Positions 36,090-46,045 of a stretch of DNA of 64,000 bases are shown here, piece after piece. The stretch comes from Stenogyne calaminthoides. Taxonomy: Eukaryota > Streptophyta > Magnoliopsida > Lamiales > Lamiaceae. Where the stretch lies: contig JBBCBC010000001.1 in the NCBI GenBank assembly GCA_037126765.1, positions 33,588,804 to 33,652,803 of the forward strand. Direction: 5' to 3'. Position 1 is the stretch's first letter. Each line of letters opens with the position of its first letter. A program made the position numbers and the translations under genes. The notes under the pieces were generated by a model. The model did not search any database, had not been told where the DNA came from, and saw only the letters and a program-made list of their open reading frames with translations.

Positions 36090-37427
36090 TGTTGGTCCCG
36101 GTGCTAATCAGTCTCACACGTGTATGGGGGGGGAATACACGTGTTCAGTGATTTTTAAAACTTTTCTTTCACTGAGGTCAGGTGGGTCAGGTTATCTTGA
36201 TGATTTTGCCCTGAGAAGCACAGATTGCCCTGAGTCAAAGTCTACAGAGACAATGATCCTGAGCTGCTTTCAGAAGCTTCAGATTAGCCCAACTGAACCT
36301 GAGTTTATCAGAGATCCTAAGGCGCTTGGATCAGATAATTATCTTACTGAACCCTCAGTAGAGTTAGTTTAGTTTGGTAACTATTTGTTCTAGCTACTCA
36401 AGTGTGCGGAATGGTTGGCCATAGGTTTATACTCGTTTTAGCTTTGCTGAAAATCTTCCCTTCAATAAAACAGTGATTAAGGCTGTGATCAATTTGATGC
36501 AAGTTCAGTGGATTGGTTCCAACTGAATATCAGTGAACAATGCTTTCAGTGAAAAATATGCAACAAATAATAATGCAGTACAGAAAGCAAAACAACACAG
36601 CAATTATAGTGGTTCAGAGACTCAAGCTCCTACGTCCACTCTCTCTGATCTTCAGAGAAATTCCTTAACCACTTCCTAAAGCTTTCTGGCTAACTCACTG
36701 TAGCTTACTCGCTTTTCTACCTTGAGTTTTTTGGCTGACTCACTGCAGCTTACTAACTCAAACACACACAAGTGTTCAGACTACCACAAGTAGCTTACTA
36801 ACTTCTTCTCTAGAGTTTTCTGGCTAACTCACTGTAGCTTACTAACTCTTTACAACTCCAACTCACCAACAAAACACACACAAACTACCTTAACAAAGGG
36901 TTTAGGTTTTGGGTTGGTTTCCAACTAGGGTGAGATATCCTTTACAATAAGAACTAATGCAAAGGTTAGGATATCTCTTCTAAGCTTTGGATATATCTAT
37001 CACTCTAGGCTTAGAATAGTGAGCTCTCTCCAATGTGAAACACTTGGGAAATTCTAGGTTTTTCGAGTGCTTCAATTTGCAATAATACGAATGAGCTCTT
37101 GAGTTGCTTTGAAATTTCTCGTGACCTCTCAATGTAAAGGGTCACTAGTATTTATAGGCAACTTCACCAAGGTCACTTCTTGAAAAACTATCCGTTGGAA
37201 GAGATAGCTTCATGAGTTTCCTCTTATGGTGTTTGATGAACGGCTATTTTTAGGGTTTGAACACTCCCTTGCATGTTTTAGGAAATATACAGTCATGTAG
37301 CCAATCACCAATTTTTGCAGTGTAGAACTTAGTACTACTGACATGATTCAGGGTCCTATCGCTTTCAGTGTCAGTAAAGTACAGTGTTGTCTTCCTCTGA
37401 TTGGTTCTTGTCTTCAGTGAATGTAGA
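36090..37427 (-). repeat. 5' LTR of element C, truncated by element E
   Basis: It begins TGTTGGTCCCGG and follows the 3' LTR of C closely for 1,338 bp, including the TATA box at 37149-37156. It stops after GTAGA where the LTR of E begins. The part carrying the minisatellite in the 3' LTR is therefore not present here; it should resume on the far side of E. Confidence 0.92.
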
Positions 37428-37775
37428 TGTTGCGAGTCGTTTTATATAGAGAATATTATGTGGCTAATTCGGTGACAACTCACAAACAAAATATGCGCGT
37501 GTAAATTAAACTGTAAATAAGAGGAATTTGTTGACCAGTTCGTCAAGAAATGACTACTCTGGGGGCGTACCAAGCCAGGGATGTAGTATTGCGAGTTTTA
37601 CACGTACAATATATGATACATCTCATGAAGATGAATCGTTATGGATAAAGATGATTTGGAGAGTTGGTATATGAGTGCTAGGGTTTTTTATGTGTATGGA
37701 TGAACTCTCGAATTTTTCTGAACCTTACCCCTCTGGGAAATTTTTTGTCAACCTCTATCTTGTTGTTTTTTCTTC

Positions 37776-37783
37776 TATTTATA
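37776..37783 (-). promoter_or_regulatory. TATA box in the LTR of E
   Basis: The plus strand reads TATTTATA (minus TATAAATA), placed as in the other LTRs for leftward transcription of the element. Confidence 0.55.
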
Positions 37784-38010
37784 GTACTTGACAAGCATTA
37801 GTTGGTTTGGCATGCATGAGCTGGAGACTTCGGGCCATGCAAGAACTCATATAATGATACCAAGTTTCCAACTTCGTCTTCCAGCTTGATCTTTGCACTT
37901 GCTTGTCTATAAGGCACTCTTTTGGTCATCCAAATCAATCTTTTGCTCGACTGAATGCTTTGTTCGCCCCTTCAACCACATTAATTTTATGCCAGAATAT
38001 TGTCCTCATC

Positions 38011-38360
38011 GAGCATGTCTGAGTTCTTCAGATTATCTGAGTCCTCAGGATATCTGAGCATCGAGCATACTGACCCTTCAGGTTGTCTGAGCCCTCAGGA
38101 TGTCTGAGCATCGAGCATACTGACCCTTCAGGTTGTTTGAGCCTTCAGGATGTCTGAGCCCTCAGGATATCTGAGCATCGAGCATACTAACCCTTCAGGT
38201 TGTCTGAGCCTTCAGGATGTCTGAGCCCACAGGATATCTGAGCATCGAGCATACTGACCCTTCAGGTTGTCTGAGCCTTCAGGATGTCTGAGCCCTCAGG
38301 ATATCTGAGCATCGAGCATACTGACCCCTCAGGTTTGTCTGAGCCTTCAGGATGTCTGAT
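38011..38360. repeat. Tandem repeat of about 67 bp in the LTR of E
   Basis: Units start at 38011, 38063, 38113, 38180, 38247 and 38314, giving lengths of about 52, 50, 67, 67, 67 and a partial copy. Each opens with GAGCATACTGACCC or similar and contains two or three copies of a shorter motif like CTTCAGGATGTCTGAG, so there is a nested sub-repeat. Confidence 0.9.
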
Positions 38361-38634
38361 TTCTTCTTCCCTGATCTGATCAGTTTGACTGATCAGATCA
38401 ACATCTTTTCAGGATCATTTTGCTCGGTTAGTCTGACGAACATACCTGTTTGCTCGGTAGGCTGGTTGAACAACCTTGGTTGGTAAATGGCAAGCTGGCG
38501 AACAAAACTTGTTTGCTCGATGAACAAGCGGCGAGCACACTTGTTCATCGAGCATGATTATTTTAATAGTTGAATATTACACGTGTCTCTCTTACGTGTT
38601 CGATTAATGCTGAATAATTATGTCGAACACAACA

Positions 38635-38652
38635 ATACCCCCCAGCCGGGTC
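38635..38652 (-). other. Polypurine tract of element E
   Basis: The plus strand reads ATACCCCCCAGCCGGG beside the LTR end, so the minus strand has GGGGGG just upstream of the 3' LTR. Confidence 0.65.
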
Positions 38653-38758
38653 GCTTTGTATTCATCATGGGGACCCGACTGTTATAATTTGATTGGGCCG
38701 TCGTGAACGTCGTTTCGTCTTCTGTGCCAAATTTCAAAAAAAATTCAAACCCGGCATT

Positions 38759-38766
38759 TATAAATA
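38759..38766 (+). promoter_or_regulatory. TATA box of the antisense gene in E
   Basis: TATAAATA lies on the plus strand, 158 bp upstream of the ATG at 38917 and outside the LTR. A pyrimidine-rich leader follows (38770-38830), as is common in plant 5' untranslated regions. It would drive transcription opposite to gag-pol. Confidence 0.6.
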
Positions 38767-39957
38767 CCTATTTTTGCCGCCTCAGTTCCCTTTCTTTCTT
38801 TACTTCTTCTTCTTGCTTTCATTCTCTTTCTTTTCTGAAACTTCCGGCAAGGGCTTCATCATTCCGGTGAAAGATTTTATGCAAGTAATTATTACATACT
38901 CTCTCTTATTCCGATTATGGCTCCTCGTTCAAACTCTTCTGCCTCAATAGAATTGGACCACCATAGTTTTTCCTCCCCCTCTTTCTATACAATCCCCCGT
39001 AGCGACGCTAATGCGTCGGAGATAAATACTTCGGGATCAAGGTCTCATTGGCAAGTTTGGCAAGCCGTTTGTCGTTCTTTCCTCCGATTTCGATGATGCC
39101 CTAAACGAATTGGATAGGGATTTAGCCCGTAGTGATTTTTTGGATGATTTGAGTGAGGATAGTCTTGATGTGAATAGGAATGTAGATAGTCTTGGGTTGT
39201 AGATAGTCTTGATGTGAATAGGAATGATGATAATGTGAGGGAGGAATTCTTGATGGCTGTGAATATCGATGAGTCGAACAGGGGGTTAGGCGGCGAGCAG
39301 AACACAGAACTTGATATCCCTGTTGGTGTCCCTCATAGCCCAACATATAACGAGTATAATGCTCGTTATGATTTTGATTGGACCGAACAACCTCGTAGGA
39401 CTAGGGTTGAGAATGAGCACCCGACGAGCAAAATTGCGAGCATAATTGATATTGATATGCTCGCTCAGCTATATAGAAACTACGAAACCCCCAAATATGT
39501 CTTTTTCTGGGTACCTGGTCCCGATGAGCGAGCAGACCAGCCCCCTGAGGGTTGTGTTGCTGTGAATTTGGACACGATGGAAGCGGGCCTTCGGTTTCCA
39601 CTCCATCCGGCTATCACTCGTTTGCTCGTAGAATGGAACATTACCATTACGTAGCTGAAGCCGAATGGGTGGCACATGATTATGAGCTTCTTGACTTTGT
39701 TCAGCAAAATAAAGCCGTATATTATCCCATAGCAGCTGAACTCGCACGACTAATGCATTTTACCCGTCCGAAGGGCGAACATGAATGGTTGTTTATGCAA
39801 GCAAATGTTAAGTGCAAGATCATTGAGGATGTACCGAACAAAATCAGTGATTGGAAGGAAAAATTTTGGTTCGTTGGGGGCGATTGGAAAAGCCCGACTT
39901 CTGGAAGCGAACTTGATGCTCGTTTAGACATCCCCACTGATTTTGGGGTTTACCGAA

Positions 39958-40020
39958 GTAAGTATTTATGTGTCTTTTGCTCTTCAGCTTGAACTGATTT
40001 TAACTTATTCTTCATTTCAG
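39958..40020 (+). other. Intron 1 of the antisense gene
   Basis: GTAAGT donor and TTTCAG acceptor, 63 bp, T-rich. Removal joins a phase-1 codon: ...FGVYR, then R, then IPGATDKETNDGYFSS, with no stop. Unspliced reading stops within the intron. Confidence 0.75.
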
Positions 40021-40194
40021 GAATTCCAGGTGCGACGGACAAAGAGACCAACGATGGCTATTTTAGCAGCGTCTGGCAAATCGATCTCGAGCCTCGCACA
40101 GAACGATCTATGAAGACTTTGAATACCGCCGATCAAAGGAAGAAAGGAGGCTTGTGCGTGCCCCCTCACCATCTTGTTGCTGTTAATCCCGCTG

Positions 40195-40280
40195 GTAAGG
40201 ATTGCTTTTTTGCATTTGCCTGTTTTATACCTTTTGCTCGTTGTTTCTCTTTCTTGTATAATGAAATGTTTTATCCATAG
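40195..40280 (+). other. Intron 2 of the antisense gene
   Basis: GTAAGG donor and CCATAG acceptor, 86 bp, T-rich. Removal joins ...HHLVAVNP to AFPAVTVVVSTSEHTEMARR in one frame. Confidence 0.75.
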
Positions 40281-40785
40281 CTTTCCCTGCTGTTACTGTT
40301 GTCGTGAGTACATCCGAGCATACTGAAATGGCTCGAAGAAAAAGACCTCAGGAGCTTGCTCGAATTCAAGCCGAGCGGGAGGCTCAGCGAGCAAATCGAG
40401 GGGAAGCGAGTAGGGTGAGCAGGGTGAGCAGAGCATCTATGTCTGGACTTGGGGAGTCGAGCCGACCGAAGAGGACAACTCGTTCGGCCGAGCAGGGGGC
40501 GAGCGAACAGGCTCCATCGCCAAAAAGACCAAGGATGGAAACCAACGAGCAGGGGGCAAGCGACCAGGCTCAGACGAGCATCGATGTTGTTAGAGAAACC
40601 CCCACTGCCGAAGCAATCAGAATGGCCGCCTCTGTGGTCGGTCCGGTCGCTCAAATAGTTGAAATGGAGGTGGGTACATCTTCTCAACCTCCTCCAGGAC
40701 CTCGGACTTGGACTCCTATGAACCCTCAACTCCGGTCCCCCGAAGATAAATCATTTTTGGGATGGGATCCTGCTCGGGCGAACAG

Positions 40786-40871
40786 GTACGTTTGTTCGCC
40801 CATTGAATTACTTTTTCCTTCAATTGATTTTGTTCGCTTTATTTCATTTGTTTGCTCGGGTGAACATGCAG
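40786..40871 (+). other. Intron 3 of the antisense gene
   Basis: GTACGT donor and ATGCAG acceptor, 86 bp, T-rich. Removal joins ...FLGWDPARAN to RLSRLAPLMPELKNYYC in one frame. Confidence 0.75.
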
Positions 40872-41836
40872 GTTGAGCAGGTTGGCCCCTCTGATGCCCG
40901 AATTGAAGAATTATTACTGCTCTCCGAGTGTTCGCAATATTTTGGGTCTTCCCGTGCATATTCAGAAGGCTTGCGAGACCCCTATACGAGCATGGACCAC
41001 TGAGCTTGAAGAGGCCACCAAGGGTCCAACACCTTTGGAAACCATGCGACTTGGCCTAGTACATCATGGTCAATCTTTGGTTCTTCTTGAGAAGGCTTAT
41101 GCTGAGTCCGCCAATCTTCATGCCAGTTACTTAGCCCTTATCAGAAATTTTGAAGAAAAGGTGAATGAGCTGAACAGATCTCAGGATGAATTGAAGTTGG
41201 CTCAGGGACAAATAAACTCAGCTCAGGCGGAAGCTCGCAAAGCTCAAGAGGATGTTCGCCAGGCGAGGGAGGAGCTAGGCCTTGCTCAGCCAACAACTCC
41301 TCATTGCTGAAGAGACCAACACTCGTTTAGGTCTCAAAAATTCAAGGTTGCACAATGAGGAGTATGTTGATTCTATGTCAAACTTCTCGTACATATGTGC
41401 TTTTGCCGATGTCATCCGGTCTGCTCGCCACACGCTCACTGGTGAACAAATTGCCCCGCTCATAGCCAATTTTCAGCAGTACCTGATTGACAACCCCCTA
41501 GATCGCAACCTTCCGATGTCTGATTTGAACGATCTGTGTGATTTCTCCAAACTTCCTAAAGGGATCGAGATTGATGATCCTATCCTGGATGAGGAAGATG
41601 GCTCGGATGAGGACATTGCTGATGTTGCTGATCAAACTCTCCGAGTCAAGCCCGGGTTCGATCAGGTGTAGGACGAACAAAGGGGACCTCCTGTGACCGA
41701 GCAAAGAGTACTTCCTGACGAGCAGACTGGGCCTGACCATGCTGGAGGAGCCGTTCCTGAGGGGGCCGAGCAGATGGGGCATGATTTGCTCGATACTTCG
41801 CTTCCGCCCACCCCCAATAATGAATTTGTCCCTTAG

Positions 41837-43561
41837 TGTAATTTTTTGCTTTGCTGAACAATTGCTGTGTAATTTTTGTCTTCTTCTCTTTTGTTCGAAC
41901 AACTTCAAAATTGAATGGTTGAATTTGCATATTGAACAAATTCCTCTAACCTGATTGTTGAGGATGAATGTTGTTGCTGATGAATGAATGATGCTTGTGT
42001 TGCTTGATGTTTGCCTTGGTTTCTAGTTTATGCCTCTTTTCTTCTGAATGAATTCGAACATTGTGTTTGCCTATGTCCGCTCCTGACTTCTTTCGTTTTT
42101 GATTGTCTTATTGTGATGCAATCGGTTGATCGTCTTAATTAGGTGCGACCAGATGGGTTAACTTTATGCAACCCCCCCTTTCTTGGTTCGCGATCGTCTT
42201 ATTTAGGCGCGATCACTTCGTACTAGGGTCGTCTTATTTAGCTGCGACCCCGCTCTCATCACTCACTTTTGCTACTGGTATCTATAAGTACGAGTCGTCT
42301 TTTGCGACTGCGTACCCATTACTCGCTTTTTGCTGCGGGTATCAGAGTACGAACTCGTTCGTCAGGTGAACATAGACTTCGGCTTGTTCGTATTTGTTCT
42401 GGCCGTCCGGCTTAGGTGCGACCTATGATAGGCTTCAACTAGAAAATCTTAACAAACAAAAATATTTTAGCAACACTTTGTATTCTATTACAACCTTTAC
42501 ATTTGAAGAAGACTGTCTATTACACAACTATATACATCAGACTATGGTCTTGAATTTAAACCTTGTCTTGAGTAGACATAAACTGGCCCTCACCTTGTCC
42601 GCGGAATTGATGTTGACAAACACGAGGCGCATCAGCCTGTCTACCCTTCTTTAAGTAACATGCTCAAGCAGCAGCAGCATAAGCTTTTTGTCCCTCCTGG
42701 ACAAGTTGTGATTATGCGGGCAGCTGCGGACATGAGGATGTGGCGAGCACGCCTACTCGCCTATATCAGGCGCGAGCAAATCCTCAGCTCGCACCATTCT
42801 GTCCCCTTCAGTAGATGCCTGAGCATCAGCATCCGCATGTTGATTTGAGCGGATACCACGACATCCCTCCCCTTCGGAGGAGATTTTGGGGATGCGTAGG
42901 GGACTAGTGATTTACTACTGCATAAGCATCTTGAGTCCGTAACGAGCATCAACCTATGCTCGGCATGTCACATGGTGTATAAAGCTCGTACTAGGACAGA
43001 TGCTCGATTCAACAGAATGATAGCTGAATCGGGTGCTGGATACTTCGTCTGGAGGCATACCGAACCAACTTTCTTCCGATAACTGTAGTATTTTTTCCTT
43101 TTTCCTCTGTTTTTTTTTCAACTTTCTTCAGCTATCAATGTGCCTCTATTTATAGTACTATCCCAAACAGGTGCTGGCATAGCTAGTTGGTGCTGGCCTT
43201 CTAGCTTTGAATCCTCCTTTTGACATCTGTCCGCTTTGAATCCTCCTTTTGACATCTGTCCGCTTTGAATCCTCCTTTTGACATATGTTCAGTTTTTTGC
43301 CAGTTCTTATTCAAGGATTAACACGTTCCTTTTTTGGTTGCCACCATTTCTCAACTTGTTTTGACACGTATCTTCTATCTTTCAATAGTGCTGGCCAACA
43401 TTTTTTTCTAGAAGATTTGTGCCGAACACGATGTGTTTTTCCTTCAGGATTGTCCTGCTCGTCTTAGGTGAATGGCTGATTATGTTCGGCCATTTATGCT
43501 CGTTTCAGCTATGTGGCCGATTATGTTCGGCCAGTTGTGCTCGCTTCAGCTGTGTGGCTGA
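41837..43561. other. Spacer between antisense gene and pol in element E
   Basis: Non-coding. A degenerate GTCTTATTTAGGTGCGACC motif recurs at about 42133, 42190, 42227, 42291 and 42401. A TATTTATA (minus TATAAATA) lies at about 43147-43154, with a tail similar to the LTR promoter region. Two exact short tandem arrays follow (43204 and 43473). I see no gene. Confidence 0.6.
43204..43290. repeat. Three tandem copies of a 29-bp unit
   Basis: Units at 43204-43232, 43233-43261 and 43262-43290, each starting GCTTTGAATCCTCCTTTTGA. The first two are identical and the third differs at the end (ATATGTTC). Confidence 0.93.
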
Positions 43562-43593
43562 TTATGTTCGGCCAGTTATGCTCGTCATTACTG
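43473..43593. repeat. Three tandem copies of a 41-bp unit at the end of pol
   Basis: Units at 43473, 43514 and 43555, sharing GATTATGTTCGGCCA and TGCTCG. The last overlaps the final codons of the integrase frame (stop at 43562), so the repeat may have grown from the end of the gene. Confidence 0.88.
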
Positions 43594-44993
43594 ATAATAT
43601 TTTTTCAGGTTTGACGCATTCCACGAGTAGGACAAGGGGACTCCATTCAGTCTTCCAAATCATCGCCCCATTTAACAAACGTTCTGTAACTCTGAATGGA
43701 CCTTCCCATGCTCGGCTGAACACACCACCTGATACCCCCGTTGCTCGTCTTAAAACCAGCTCGCCCACATTGAACCTGCGTGTTCGAACATTAGAGTTAT
43801 AGAACTTTTTTGATCTCTTTTTGTACATGGCGTTCTTGAAATCAGCCTTCGTCATTCTTTCTTCTAACAGGTCTGCACTCAGGACGAACTCCTGGTAATT
43901 GATGTGCTCTCCAAAAGTCATTGTCCGATGACTCGAAATCTTGATTTCTGCGGGTATAATAGCTTCCGTACTAAATGCCAGGGCAAACGGGGTTTCCGCA
44001 GTTGATGTTCTGAAAGTTGTTCGATAGGCCCATAATATTTCGGGCAACTCTTCAAATTTATCCTCGAATTATCAAGTCTGGCTTTGAGGGTATGCTTGAT
44101 AATTTTATTAATTGCTTCGACTTGTCCGTTTGACTGGGGATAATACGGAGTTGAGTAATGCTTTTTTATGCCCCAGCGAGCACAATTTTGTCGGAATTCA
44201 CTTCCATCGAACTGTTTGCCATTATCCGTTACCAATGATTGGGGAAGCCCAAAACGACAAATGATATTTTTCCAAACAAAGTTCCACATTCTTTGTTCGG
44301 TGGCTTTAACAATAGCTTCGGCTTCTGCCCATTTAGTATACTAATCAACGGCAACCACAACAAATTTTACTCCCGACGTGCCAGTAGGAAATGGGCCGAT
44401 CAAATCTATTCCCCATTTAGCAAATGGCTATGGGCTGTAAATTGACACTAGTTCCTCAGGTGGGTTATGAATAAGTGGGGCATGTACCTGGCACTTGTGG
44501 CACGCGCGAGCATACGAGAGAGAATCTTTTTTTAGGGTCGGCCAGTAATAACCTTGTCTGATAATTTTATGTGCCAGGACGAGCCCACCTGTATATTTCC
44601 GCATACTCCGTCATGAATCTGCTCCAGAATTACATGACCCTCTTCAGGAGTAATACACTTCAATAGTGGAAGTGAGAAGCTTCTTTTGTATAAATGCTCG
44701 TTTAAGATAGTATAACGAGCAGATTGTAATCTGAGGCGAGTAGCTTGTGCCTTATTCTCAGGGAGAAGTCCCTTTTGTAAGTAATTTAAAATTGGAGTCA
44801 TCCAGGTTTCTTCCTCGCCTGTTATATGGGCGACCACAACTCTGGGAATTGATGGCGAACAAGTTGTGACGACCACAATGTCCGTCGTCATCGTCACTCC
44901 CTCTGCTGTTGCCAGGCGTGCCAAGGCATCAGCGAATGAATTATCCAATCGTGGTAACTGTTCTATGTAAACTTGTTCGAATTGTTCAAGCAA
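43562..44993 (-). pseudogene. Integrase of element E, broken
   Basis: Ty3-type integrase in three frame pieces. An HHCC zinc region follows KCITPEEGHVILEQIHDGVC (44993-44532), with a frameshift near 44590. The core has WGIDLIGPFPTGTSGVKF near 44400 (first aspartate), a TAG a few residues later, then LVTDNGKQFDG (second aspartate, about 44215) and YYPQSNGQVEAINKIIK (glutamate). After a frameshift near 44050 it continues as EILWAYRTTFRTSTAETPFA and the C-terminal GELVLRRATGVSGG/WEGPFRVTERL to the stop at 43562. The 44993 end also contains the last part of the second RNase H (RLDNSFADALARLA). Confidence 0.85.
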
Positions 44994-45335
44994 CTCCTTT
45001 GCTAATTCTTCGATTATTGTGCCATCTGTTTACTTCTCGGGCCTCGTACTACTTTGTTACTTGGTATACGATTATCCGAGAATCGCCAGTAAATCATCGA
45101 CCTCTGGATTCCCATTGTCATAGCCATCGTCAGAGCCCAAATGATCAAAGCTTCAGACTCGGCTTCATTATTTGTGGTGGGAAATCAAAACGGATGGTCA
45201 TAGAAAGTTTGTCGAGTCGGGCCGATGAGAACCACGCTTCCGGCTCTTGAACTTGTTGATGAGCCATCAACGTACATATATGCCATGGTTGGTCGATGAC
45301 TCTTTCGAGCATTTGTGGATATGTCAACTTCGACC
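44994..45335 (-). pseudogene. Second (archaeal-type) RNase H of element E
   Basis: The minus strand reads MAYMYVDGSSTSSRAGSVVL near 45290, followed after a frameshift by an NNEAESEALI segment near 45170. DGSS and NNEAEYEAL are the catalytic signatures of the RVT_3 or archaeal-type RNase H that Tat-lineage elements carry in addition to the normal RNase H. The end of the domain (NSFADALARLA) is at about 44930. Confidence 0.75.
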
Positions 45336-46045
45336 ATGAAATCGGCCATACTCGACTTTTTCATTCGTTGGCGGGCTTAACGTAATGCCGAATTGGCCTA
45401 ACTCCACCACCCACTTGAGTAATCTGCCTGTAGTGTCAGGTCAGTGGAGGACTTGTCGCAATGGGAATGTGGTTAATACCTCGATTGAGTGATCGAAAAA
45501 GTATGGTCGCAGTTTTCAAACACTCATAACGAGGGCATATGCTAATTTTTCCAGTGGAGGGTACCGGAGCTCGGCTTCTTTGAGCACCTAGCTTACATAG
45601 TAAATGGGCAAGTGTGTCGTCCTTTCTGCCCGAACGAGCACGACGCTAATTGCATGCTCGGATGCAGCAAGATACAGATAGAGTTGTTCGCCTGGAACAG
45701 GCTTAGACAATGTTTGATGGGTTCGCTTCAATCCCCCGTTGACTGACCATGTGTCCGAGGAATTTTCCTGAGTGAACCCCAAAGCTGTATTTCTTTGGAT
45801 TTAGCTTCATGTTGTACTCCCTGAGTATATCAAACGTTTGTGCGAGGTGGGTGATGTGGTCTTCCTTGTGTTCGCTTTTTACCACAATATCATCAATATA
45901 CACCTCAATTGTTCGGCCGATGTGTTCATCGAACATTTAGTTCACCAAACGTATGTTTCTCCGGCATTCTTTAATCTGAATGGCATGCGTTGCCAACAAT
46001 ACATATTCTTTTCACTGCAGACTGCCGTATTCTTTTGATCGTCCG
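45336..46045 (-). pseudogene. RT C-terminal part and RNase H of element E
   Basis: RT resumes left of element D with QRMPFRLKNAGETYVW, then MFDEHIGRTIEVYIDDIVVK (catalytic YIDD) and KYSFGVHSGKFLGHMVSQRG. RNase H follows, with LYLYLAASEHAISVVLVRAE at about 45660. A TAG precedes MFDEH and further breaks occur near 45710 and below 45590. The other half of RT is at 60648-61487; the sequence GTCCG is duplicated at the break. Confidence 0.85.

Larger units (their letters stand above)
23645..37427 (-). mobile_element. Element C: Sirevirus (Ty1/Copia) with envelope-position ORF
   Basis: On the minus strand the order is 5' LTR (36090-37427, truncated), tRNA-iMet primer site, gag, protease-integrase-RT-RNase H, an extra ORF region, polypurine tract, 3' LTR (23645-25698). 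An extra ORF after pol, the long gag and a polypurine tract of the AAAAAGGGGGAAAT type are marks of the Sirevirus (SIRE/Maximus) group. It is inserted in Athila-1 gag; the left flank is CACCT, with the other copy expected right of the window. Element E cuts its 5' LTR at 37427/37428. Confidence 0.9.
37428..38634 (-). repeat. 3' LTR of element E
   Basis: It starts TGTTGCGAGTCG and ends CGAACACAACA (1,207 bp), with TGTTG/CAACA terminal inverted repeats. The first 38 bases recur at 63963-64000, the start of the 5' LTR. It contains a TATA box and a tandem repeat array at 38011-38360. No gene. Confidence 0.9.
38917..41836 (+). pseudogene. Four-exon antisense gene of element E (gypsy-type transposon domain plus coiled coil), broken
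   Basis: Plus-strand gene, opposite to the rest of E. Start ATG 38917 (MAPRSNSSASIELDHHSFSS). Exon 1 to 39957 holds LRFPLHPAITRLLVEWNITI, LKPNGWHMIMSF and ISDWKEKFWFVGGDW, which recall the plant 'putative gypsy type transposon' domain (PF04195-like, from memory). Exon 2 is 40021-40194, exon 3 40281-40785 (basic, Ala/Arg/Glu-rich, nuclear-signal-like KRPRMETNEQ) and exon 4 40872-41836 (coiled coil NELNRSQDELKLAQGQINSA, acidic end DEEDGSDEDIADVADQ). The coding frame is kept across all three introns. Damage: frameshifts near 39035, 39200 (a 44-bp duplication), 39715 and 41285, and TAG stops near 39652 and 41669. The function is unknown; a capsid-unrelated accessory or regulatory protein is possible. 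E itself is an LTR element, so 'transposase' in the family name should not be taken as activity. Confidence 0.75.

Noticed and set aside
38011..38360. Direct repeats considered as a CRISPR array
   Set aside because: Plant LTR context, no spacers of constant size with unique sequence, and no cas genes; it is a tandem array.
38693..38950. 85-codon plus-strand ORF upstream of the antisense gene
   Set aside because: It overlaps the TATA box and the leader in another frame, and its residues reflect the T-rich leader.
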